Virus record (IMG/VR): IMGVR_UViG_3300038429_000659
Location: 1 to 25,962 of that record
Reading direction: 5' to 3' (one strand)
DNA: 25,962 bases
From: a virus
Shown one piece after another: positions 20,580 through 25,962 of this stretch. A program made the translations under genes and the position numbers. Position 1 is the stretch's first letter. Each line of letters starts with the position of its first letter. Below the pieces are notes generated by a model that saw only the letters and a list, made by a program, of their open reading frames with translations, did no database searches and had not been told where the DNA came from.

Positions 20580-21526
20580 TGGCACGTATCAGAACGGTTA
20601 AGCCGGAATTCTGGGGGCACCCTATCCTCGCCCGATTATCTGACTGCACCCGGCTCATGGCACTGGCCCTGCTCAACATGGCCGATGATGAAGGGTATTT
20701 TCTGGCCGATCCCGCCCTGGTCAGAAATTTCGCCCGACCCTTCGATGAGGACTCCCGTAATACTACGGTAGCGATCCGGGAGCTTTCCAACGTGGGGTGG
20801 ATTGAGGTCCGTTCCCACCCCTCCCATGGCCTCATCGCATGGGTGGTGAACTTCGCCAAGCATCAAGTGGTGAACCACCCAAGTCCCAGTAAACTCAAGA
20901 CATACTTTTCCGGTAGCGTTCCGGTAATGCTCCCGGAAGGTTCCGGTAACGTTACTACCGGGAACAGGGAACAGGGAACAGGGATCAGGGAGCAGGGATC
21001 AGGGAGCAGGGATCAGGGAGTTCAAGCTCCTTCGGAGCTTCCTCCGAGCTCGCAAGGCTCACTCGGAGGCCCTCCCGGGAAGAAGGGAGTGGACAAGCCT
21101 GGGAAGCTGGACGACTCCAAGATCCTGGTCTCGGTAGAATGCGTCGGGACTGGCCCTCATCTCTGGCCCTTGTCCCAGGCCAGGATGGACGAGTGGGTGA
21201 CCGCCTTCCCCGGCATCGACGTTCCGGCCAAGGTTCGAGCAGCCATCGTCTGGCTTCGGTCCAACCCTAAGAAACGGAAAACCTTCAACGGAATGCCCAA
21301 TTTCTTCGCCTCCTGGCTCATCCGGGAGCAGAATCGCAGCCGTCCCCCTGCACAAGGAGCCTCCAATGGAACCCCATCCCATCGATCTTCCGACCTCCAG
21401 AGTTCTGCCGAACTTGCCCGCGAGCACGAAGCTCGGGTTGCCGCCACCTCCCCCTCCGGAATTGACCCTCTCGCTGGATTCATGGGTGCTGGCCCGGTTG
21501 TTGGAGATCGGGCTGGGGGAGGGTGA
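20579..21526 (+). CDS. Phage replication initiator (winged-helix)
   Basis: 315 aa. The N-terminus (MARIRTVKPEFW, then LTRLMALALLNMADDEGYFL-like CTRLMALALLNMADDEGYFL and WIEVRSHP, then VVNFAKHQVVNHPSPSK) follows the winged-helix start of phage replication initiators and DnaD-like replisome organisers. The middle (about 105-180) is Gly/Ser/Gln-rich with two DNA repeat arrays. The C-terminal part carries a small folded domain (FFASWLIREQNR). It overlaps the helicase-loader start by 161 bp. By analogy with lambda O it would bind an origin located within its own gene and recruit the loader. Confidence 0.75.
   Translation: MARIRTVKPEFWGHPILARLSDCTRLMALALLNMADDEGYFLADPALVRNFARPFDEDSRNTTVAIRELSNVGWIEVRSHPSHGLIAWVVNFAKHQVVNHPSPSKLKTYFSGSVPVMLPEGSGNVTTGNREQGTGIREQGSGSRDQGVQAPSELPPSSQGSLGGPPGKKGVDKPGKLDDSKILVSVECVGTGPHLWPLSQARMDEWVTAFPGIDVPAKVRAAIVWLRSNPKKRKTFNGMPNFFASWLIREQNRSRPPAQGASNGTPSHRSSDLQSSAELAREHEARVAATSPSGIDPLAGFMGAGPVVGDRAGGG
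20908..20951 (+). repeat. 11-bp phased repeats, candidate origin iterons
   Basis: TTCCGGTAGCG (20908-20918), TTCCGGTAATG (20919-20929), a diverged CTCCCGGAAGG (20930-20940) and TTCCGGTAACG (20941-20951) follow with strict 11-bp period. Eleven is not a multiple of 3, so a protein repeat cannot explain it. It lies inside the initiator gene, as iterons do in lambda O. Confidence 0.55.
20961..21016 (+). repeat. Eight tandem 7-bp repeats
   Basis: Eight copies of GGA(A/T/G)CAG run end to end. The first three are GGAACAG, then GGATCAG and GGAGCAG alternate. Period 7 is not codon-phased, but three units equal 21 bp, giving the protein a R-E-Q-G-T/S-G-type stretch. It sits 9 bp after the 11-bp repeats. 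Confidence 0.7.
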
Positions 21527-22076
21527 GGCGGAAGCCAGCCTGGAAATGATTCCCCAGGGCATCCGCCGGGCGCTCCCACCCATTGTGATCGAGCGGATGG
21601 CTGCCGGGCAGCTTCCGGCCACTGGCTTTGGGTTGGGGGGAGAGATCGGGTGGGGGAAGACCTTCACCCTGGCGGCCCTAATTCGGGCAAGCCTCCTGAA
21701 AGTCGCGGAGTTCCGGCGGGAAACTGTGGACCACGTCAGCACCGTTGCCTGGGCTTGTTGGCCGGTGGACAAAGCCGTTCGTGGCACCCTTGACCAGTCC
21801 CGGGAGCGACTGGAGCATCTGGCCAATGCCCCTCTGTTGGTGCTTGACGACCTGGGGCGGGAGCGGCTGAAGGGGTCCTACGGGGATGATTGGTCCCGTT
21901 CCTGCCTGGACGTGATCGTCACCCAGCGGTGCCGCCGCCGGCTGCCCATCCTCTGGACCACCAACTGTTCGTTCCAGGAGCTATTGGGGATTTACGGTCC
22001 TGGGCTGGTCTCCCGGCTCTCAGAGATCAATCCTTTCCTCCGGCTGGAAGGTCTCCGCAACCTGCGGAGGGTGTGA
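21366..22076 (+). CDS. DnaC-like helicase loader (AAA+)
   Basis: 236 aa, with AAGGAG before the ATG. A Pro-rich lead (PPPPPPELTL) and an N-terminal helical domain precede an AAA+ core: Walker A G92-x4-G97-K98-T99 (GEIGWGKT), Walker B at D161-D162 (LLVLDDLG), and a sensor I-type ILWTTN (195-200). An Arg-containing GLVSRLSEIN near the end fits the arginine finger region. It should deliver the following DnaB-type helicase to the origin. The coding region overlaps the initiator by 161 bp and the helicase by one base (TGATG). Confidence 0.85.
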   Translation: MEPHPIDLPTSRVLPNLPASTKLGLPPPPPPELTLSLDSWVLARLLEIGLGEGEAEASLEMIPQGIRRALPPIVIERMAAGQLPATGFGLGGEIGWGKTFTLAALIRASLLKVAEFRRETVDHVSTVAWACWPVDKAVRGTLDQSRERLEHLANAPLLVLDDLGRERLKGSYGDDWSRSCLDVIVTQRCRRRLPILWTTNCSFQELLGIYGPGLVSRLSEINPFLRLEGLRNLRRV

Positions 22077-23404
22077 TGGCCGAGCTCCCGGTCGATCTTG
22101 ACGCCGAACGAACCCTGCTTGGATCCGTCTGGTCCGGCCTCGCCATCCGCGATCCGGAGAGTCGGACCATCCTTTGGGACCTGCCCCCGGTCGCATTCTT
22201 CGTCACCGACCACCGGGCGCTCTGGGAGGGAATGCGGGCCTTGGCCAAGGAGTCCCAGGAGATCCCCTCCGAGCAGGCTCTGGCCTGGAAGGTCAGCAAG
22301 GGGACCTCAACTCCCCAAACCCTCTCCACGATCCTCGAAATCCTACGCCATGGTGCGGATGCACTACCCTCTCCCCTTTCGAGCCGTGTGCGCGAACTGT
22401 GGCGCAGGAGGGTGGCAATTTCGGCCTGCCGCACGGTCGAGGATGCCGCCGAAGACTTGTCCATGCCCTTCCCGGAGGTGGCCGCCAGCGCCAACGCGGC
22501 CTTCCTGGAGGTCGCCAAGGGGGACACGGCCGCCAACCGGTCCTGGTGGAGCTCGGAGATGGTGGAGCGGCTCCAGGAGAACCGCCCCTTCCGGGAGGGG
22601 GCGGCCGGGGCTCAGTTGCTCTGGTTCGGGATTGGTTGGCTGGATGACATGCTGGTCTCCGGGCCCGGGAACATCACCGTGCTGGGCGGCCGGCCCGGGT
22701 GCGCCAAGTCCGGGCTCGGGCTTCAGGCCAGGAACGTCAGCGCCTCCAGGGGGATCGTGAGCGGGTTCTATTCCCTCGAGCTCTCGAAGGAGGAGGTGGA
22801 GGCCCGGGACGCCGCTTGGTGGCTTTCGGATCCAGCCCACGGGCTGGTCTATGGCTACAAGGCCCTGCTGCGGGAGAAATACGACGCCTCCGCGGCCATG
22901 GCCACCCTCATGGACCGGGCACCCTTCCTGCAAAACGCCCGGGGCTGGACCCATCCGGCCAACGTGGAAGTGGGGGCCTTGATCGCCGCGATCTCCGAGG
23001 ACGTTCACGCCTACGGCCTCAAACTGGCGGTAATTGATTATTTCCAATACATCCGGCCGGTCCGGCAGAAAGGGGACACCCTGGCCAGCGCCTACGCAGC
23101 GAACTCTGGGGCGCTCAAGCAAGCCGCCCAGGACCTGGGGATCCACATCCTGCTCCTGTCCCAGCTGAACATCCGGGACGACGGGGCCCGCCCAGGCATG
23201 GGCGATCTGAAGGAGACCGGGCAGTTGGAGCAGGACGCCGCGGCTGTGCCGATGCTCTACAAGGACAAGGACGGCAATCTTTGCATGACCGTCCCGAAGA
23301 ACCGGGACGGGAAAACCGAGATTTCCAAGCAGTTGGACGTGGTCTGGCCCTGCCTCCGGATCACCGCCCCCTACCGGGAGACCGAGCAGGCTGCGTTCTT
23401 TTAA
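22076..23404 (+). CDS. DnaB-family replicative helicase
   Basis: 442 aa. An N-terminal helical domain (ERTLLGSVWSG) precedes a RecA-like motor. The Walker A region G205-R-P-G-C-A210-K211-S212 has Ala in place of the Gly before Lys. It is followed by SLELSKEE, the Walker B-like LAVIDYFQYIRPV and LLLSQLNIR, all in the DnaB order. Phage DnaB proteins are typically 420-480 aa. It should unwind the fork in the 5'-to-3' direction as a hexamer loaded by the preceding protein. The Gly-to-Ala change in the P-loop is unusual. No frameshift or truncation is seen. Confidence 0.85.
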   Translation: MAELPVDLDAERTLLGSVWSGLAIRDPESRTILWDLPPVAFFVTDHRALWEGMRALAKESQEIPSEQALAWKVSKGTSTPQTLSTILEILRHGADALPSPLSSRVRELWRRRVAISACRTVEDAAEDLSMPFPEVAASANAAFLEVAKGDTAANRSWWSSEMVERLQENRPFREGAAGAQLLWFGIGWLDDMLVSGPGNITVLGGRPGCAKSGLGLQARNVSASRGIVSGFYSLELSKEEVEARDAAWWLSDPAHGLVYGYKALLREKYDASAAMATLMDRAPFLQNARGWTHPANVEVGALIAAISEDVHAYGLKLAVIDYFQYIRPVRQKGDTLASAYAANSGALKQAAQDLGIHILLLSQLNIRDDGARPGMGDLKETGQLEQDAAAVPMLYKDKDGNLCMTVPKNRDGKTEISKQLDVVWPCLRITAPYRETEQAAFF

Positions 23405-23455
23405 TTTTCAGGAGGCTTGTTGCGATACCATGGGGAGGAATCCTCCGAGGTCCTC

Positions 23456-23848
23456 ATGTCCAGCACCCCCGTTGTCAGACTCAGAGCCTTGCAAACCACC
23501 ATCCACGGGCTGACGGGGGTCGAGATCCCCCTCCTGGACTTGTCCGAGGCGCTCCTTGAGCACATGACGCACCACAGCATCCGCTTCACTGTCCGGGCGA
23601 TGCAGTCCTACCACGACCGGCTCCGGAACTGGCGCACCGCGGATCAGGTGATCCTGACCAAGTTCCACGCCATCCGGAAGGACCGCCGGGCCACCTTCGC
23701 GGACATCCAGGCCATTTATGAAATCTACCGTGGCATTTGTGAGGCCCAGGGGATCACCCCCATGGGGCTCTACACCTTCCGGGTCCGGGCCTACCAGATC
23801 CCCATTCCCCGCCGGCCCATCCCAGCCGGCATTCTGATGGGACCATGA
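23456..23848 (+). CDS. Unknown 130-aa protein
   Basis: Starts at an ATG with GAGG 6 nt upstream; a TTG at 23417 would add 13 residues but has no usable spacing. It is helix-rich and Arg/His/Ile-rich (SIRFTVRAMQSYHDRLRNWR, then TKFHAIRKDRRATFADIQA). It has no membrane segment. It ends by overlapping the next small gene area (TGA at 23846-23848, next ATG 23849). Function unknown. Confidence 0.55.
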   Translation: MSSTPVVRLRALQTTIHGLTGVEIPLLDLSEALLEHMTHHSIRFTVRAMQSYHDRLRNWRTADQVILTKFHAIRKDRRATFADIQAIYEIYRGICEAQGITPMGLYTFRVRAYQIPIPRRPIPAGILMGP

Positions 23849-24052
23849 ATGAACGAGAAACCGCCACCACCCAATGCCGAGGACCTGCCCGTCGGGACCT
23901 TGATCGTCACCCGGCACCAGCCCCGGACCCCCGTCCACGTCCTCGAAGTTATCCCCTATCCCGGCGCATCGGTGGGATTCCTGGTTCGGCACGATGGACC
24001 CGGTGTCCCCTGCCTGGACGGTGCGGACGTTCGCATCTGGAAGGCTAAATAA
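23849..24052 (+). CDS. Unknown 67-aa protein
   Basis: MNEKPPPPNAEDLPVGTLIV, then a beta-rich middle (HVLEVIPYPGASVGFLVRHD) and CLDGADVRIWKAK. Reading frame begins right after the previous stop. It looks like a small soluble beta protein. The stop overlaps the next ATG (TAATG). No family recognised. Confidence 0.55.
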   Translation: MNEKPPPPNAEDLPVGTLIVTRHQPRTPVHVLEVIPYPGASVGFLVRHDGPGVPCLDGADVRIWKAK

Positions 24053-24153
24053 TGGCTCCAAAAGAGTTCCTCATCAACGCCGGCCTGATCGCCTTGACCA
24101 CACTCCTGGGTGGGAGCGCCCTTTGGGCGGTCTTCCGGTATTTTCGAGGCTGA
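24052..24153 (+). CDS. Micro-protein with one TM helix (33 aa)
   Basis: MAPKEFLINAGLIALTTLLG, then GSALWAVFRYFRG. One hydrophobic helix at about 7-28 and a basic end predict a membrane insertion with the C-terminus in the cytoplasm. The ATG overlaps the previous TAA. It is too short for routine gene calling. Function unknown, possibly a membrane-targeted anti-host factor. Confidence 0.45.
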   Translation: MAPKEFLINAGLIALTTLLGGSALWAVFRYFRG

Positions 24154-24156
24154 ACC

Positions 24157-24360
24157 ATGAGCCACCACGACCGCACCATCTGCCCCCATGACCTTCCCCT
24201 CGAGGACTGCCCTTGGTGCGCGCCGGCCCGGGTGGTCCAGCAGGCCCCGCCGCACATCCTGGCCGACCTGGGGGCGGAGGAGGTCTCAGAGGAGCCCCGG
24301 GCTGGTCGGATTCTCCCGAACGGCCCCGCCGACACCGACCAGGAGCACGGGCATGTATGA
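24157..24360 (+). CDS. Small Cys/His protein
   Basis: 67 aa. The N-terminus carries ICPHDLPLEDCPWCAPAR, a C-x-H ... C-x-x-C pattern that could hold one zinc ion. The second half is acidic and Pro-rich and ends DTDQEHGHV. The ATG lies 3 nt after the micro-protein stop. It overlaps the next gene by 8 bp. Confidence 0.5.
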   Translation: MSHHDRTICPHDLPLEDCPWCAPARVVQQAPPHILADLGAEEVSEEPRAGRILPNGPADTDQEHGHV

Positions 24361-24577
24361 GGTCCTCCCCTTGTCCGGCACCAAGCTGGTGCTCCTGCCG
24401 CTGCCCCTGACGGACGCCATGGGCTTCCCCACCTTCCCCCTCTCGGTGGATATCCCTCTCCGGGCCTATCCGGACCGCCCGGGCACCGCCGACCCGGTCG
24501 CCCTCCTCCACTGGATCGCCGACATCGCGGAGCGGGATGGGGTGGAGACCATCGGGCTCGGAGGGATCCATGGCTGA
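24353..24577 (+). CDS. Unknown 74-aa protein
   Basis: MYEVLPLSGTKLVLLPLPLT, then DAMGFPTFPLSVDIPLRAYP and a helical end. It starts at an ATG inside the preceding gene (AGGAG upstream) and overlaps the following gene by 8 bp. It is Leu/Pro-rich and soluble. No family recognised. Confidence 0.5.
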   Translation: MYEVLPLSGTKLVLLPLPLTDAMGFPTFPLSVDIPLRAYPDRPGTADPVALLHWIADIAERDGVETIGLGGIHG

Positions 24578-25034
24578 CGAGAACCCCCTCCTCTTCCGGT
24601 TCACAGTGACCGGCCCGGCCGTGATCGACGAGATTACCGCCTTCCTGGAAACCTACTGGGCGCAATCCTTGGAGAAGGATGAGCCGCTCACCGTGGAGAT
24701 CGCCGCCTGGGACGCCCCCGCCTCCGACGAGGCCATCAAGTTCTACTTCGCCGCGGTGGTGCGGCAGATCGCCGAGCAAGCCTGGGTCCCAAACGATGCA
24801 GGAATTCGCCGCCAATACGCCGTCAAAGAATGGCATGAAACTCTTAAAGATATGTTCGGCCTGCGACGGGATCGGCCCTTTGGCCCAAGCGTCCCCATCT
24901 CCATTCTCGAATATAAGCGTAAGGAACTCACCAAATACATCCGCGAATGCGAATCCTGGGCCGCCGGCCCGCCGCTCAACATCCGCTTCATCGACAGATC
25001 GGAACCCCCCCCATGGCTAGGCCACAAGCACTGA
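24570..25034 (+). CDS. NinB-like phage recombination protein (tentative)
   Basis: 154 aa with GGAGGG before the ATG. Middle: SDEAIKFYFAAVVRQIAEQA, then YAVKEWHETLKDMFG, PSVPISILEYKRKELTKYIR and ESWAAG. The order 'N/x-x-Y-W-x-V-V-x-x-I-A', 'E-W-H-E-x-x-K-x-x-F', 'S-x-x-x-L/F-x-x-Y-I-x-x-x-x-x-W' is that of NinB/YbcN-type proteins. NinB is a recombination mediator in lambda. The match is by eye and the N-terminal half is less similar. It overlaps the next gene by 22 bp. Confidence 0.42.
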   Translation: MADENPLLFRFTVTGPAVIDEITAFLETYWAQSLEKDEPLTVEIAAWDAPASDEAIKFYFAAVVRQIAEQAWVPNDAGIRRQYAVKEWHETLKDMFGLRRDRPFGPSVPISILEYKRKELTKYIRECESWAAGPPLNIRFIDRSEPPPWLGHKH

Positions 25035-25962
25035 TCCCCCCGCCCCTCCCGGCGGATGACCTGAAGACCCTAATGGCGGTCGGCTCCCCCGGCAAGCTCC
25101 GCCTGTCCAAGCTGGTCCCGTGGGACGAGAACCCCCGCGACCACGATCCGGCCCAGGTGGAAATGCTGGCCGCCTCCATCCGGACCCACGGCATGGTCCG
25201 GCCCATCATGGTCCAGGCCAAGACCAACCGGATCGTCGCCGGGCACGGGACCCGGCTGGCCCTCATGCTCATCGCCGGGGGTGCCGACCCCGAGGTCCCG
25301 GTGGTGGTTTGCAAGCTCACGGACGCCCAAGCCCGGTCCTACGCCGTGGCCGACAACCGGCTCTCGGACCTCTCCACCTGGAACCCGGCCCTGCTCCGGG
25401 ACTCCCTCACCGCCCTTAACGATGGGGCATTCGACTTCGCTTCCATCGGCTTCGACCAGTCCTCCTTGGCCGCCATCTTCAACACCGCCCCCCCCGAGTC
25501 CGGGATCCTGCCCGGCCGGGACCCTGACGATGCCCCACCCCTCCCCCCCGTCCCCCAGGCCCGGCTCGGGGACCTCTACCTCATCGGCCGCCACCGGCTG
25601 GTCTGTGGGGACTCCACCTCCAAGGATGACGTCTCTCTCCTCATGGCCGGGGTCAAGGCGGACTGCCTGCTGACCGATCCCCCCTACGGCGTGGCCTACA
25701 AATCGGATTCCAAGTCCCTCAAGGCCGGGGGCAAAGCCTCCATCAAGAACGACAACCTGGACCCCGAGGTCCTCCAGGACTTCCTGGCCCAAGCCTTCCA
25801 CGCCGCGGCCTCCGCCCTCGCCCCCCACGCCGGGTGCTACATCTTCTACCCTTCCCGCTACCACCGGGAATTTGAGAACGCCCTGAACCTGTCCGGGTTC
25901 GAGGTCCGGGCCCAGATCATCTGGGCGAAGACCCAGGCCAGTTTCGGCTTTGCCCAATACAA
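25013..25962 (+). CDS. ParB-like/DNA methyltransferase fusion (3' end outside window)
   Basis: 316 codons to the window edge. N-terminal ParB/Srx-like domain: KLVPWDENPRDHDPAQVEML, then HGMVRPIMVQ, IVAGHGTRLAL and VADNRLSDLSTWN. It is followed by GDLYLIGRHRLVCGDST, the usual linker before a methyltransferase, and the N6A/N4C catalytic motif DPPYG at residues 222-226 (TDPPYGVAYK). Such fusions methylate specific sites and commonly sit near the packaging genes. It probably protects phage DNA from host restriction. The target base cannot be told from the motif alone. The C-terminal part is missing. Confidence 0.85.
   Translation, partial: MARPQALIPPPLPADDLKTLMAVGSPGKLRLSKLVPWDENPRDHDPAQVEMLAASIRTHGMVRPIMVQAKTNRIVAGHGTRLALMLIAGGADPEVPVVVCKLTDAQARSYAVADNRLSDLSTWNPALLRDSLTALNDGAFDFASIGFDQSSLAAIFNTAPPESGILPGRDPDDAPPLPPVPQARLGDLYLIGRHRLVCGDSTSKDDVSLLMAGVKADCLLTDPPYGVAYKSDSKSLKAGGKASIKNDNLDPEVLQDFLAQAFHAAASALAPHAGCYIFYPSRYHREFENALNLSGFEVRAQIIWAKTQASFGFAQY

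Noticed and set aside
23427-23445. GGAGGA-TCCTCC palindrome upstream of the 23456 gene
   Set aside because: Small hairpin near a ribosome site, but no other evidence of control.

Overview
This is part of a tailed-phage genome (virus or prophage) with a contractile tail. The evidence is a sheath gene, a tube gene, a tail-chaperone locus with an apparent frameshift, a tape-measure-like gene, a lysis cassette, an exonuclease/RecT pair, and an initiator, helicase-loader and DnaB-type helicase block. The DNA is GC-rich, with mostly G or C at third codon positions. The host is therefore probably a high-GC bacterium, and the lipoprotein and spanin-like genes favour a Gram-negative one. I cannot name it. 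No integrase, terminase, portal or capsid gene is in the window, and no tRNA, rRNA, insertion sequence or CRISPR array was seen.

Layout. (1) 1-1312, minus strand: two baseplate or tail-fibre-type genes, the leftmost cut by the window edge. (2) 1418-8710, plus strand: a tail module of possible neck protein, Ig-like protein, sheath, tube, tail chaperone (with a +1 frame extension), Cys4 virion protein and tape-measure-like protein. (3) 8719-10489, minus strand: a tightly overlapping lysis cassette (holin, lytic transglycosylase, spanin-like), convergent with the tail module and divergent from the next operon. (4) 10585-14094, plus: Fe-S PD-(D/E)XK exonuclease, RecT, a small winged-helix protein and a possible RdgC-like protein. 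(5) 14077-14262: an intergenic island with a promoter, a compact intrinsic terminator, an inverted repeat and a second promoter. It could encode a small RNA of about 66 nt. (6) 14263-16887, plus: small accessory genes, two HTH-type or unknown proteins and a VRR-NUC nuclease. (7) 16895-19953, plus: accessory genes including a small membrane protein, a pentapeptide-repeat protein with near-identical 15-bp DNA repeats, an SGNH/SASA esterase lipoprotein and small zinc-finger or HTH proteins. (8) 20088-23404, plus: a J-domain protein, a replication initiator carrying two internal repeat arrays (candidate origin), a DnaC-like loader and a DnaB-like helicase. (9) 23456-25962, plus: small overlapping ORFs, a NinB-like protein and a ParB-like/DNA methyltransferase fusion cut by the right edge.

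How the parts fit: blocks 4 to 9 look like the early and middle program (recombination, host takeover, replication), and blocks 1 to 3 are late functions. Three early operons start with a recognisable sigma70-type promoter (TTGnnn, 16-17 bp, TAnnnT) followed by a short leader carrying GCAAAGGA; a fourth leader has the same motif without a clear promoter. The candidate small RNA carries CTCCTTTGC, the exact complement of GCAAAGGAG, just upstream of its terminator stem. This is the most interesting lead here: a possible phage-encoded anti-Shine-Dalgarno RNA acting on the phage's own early operons. It is an inference from sequence only.
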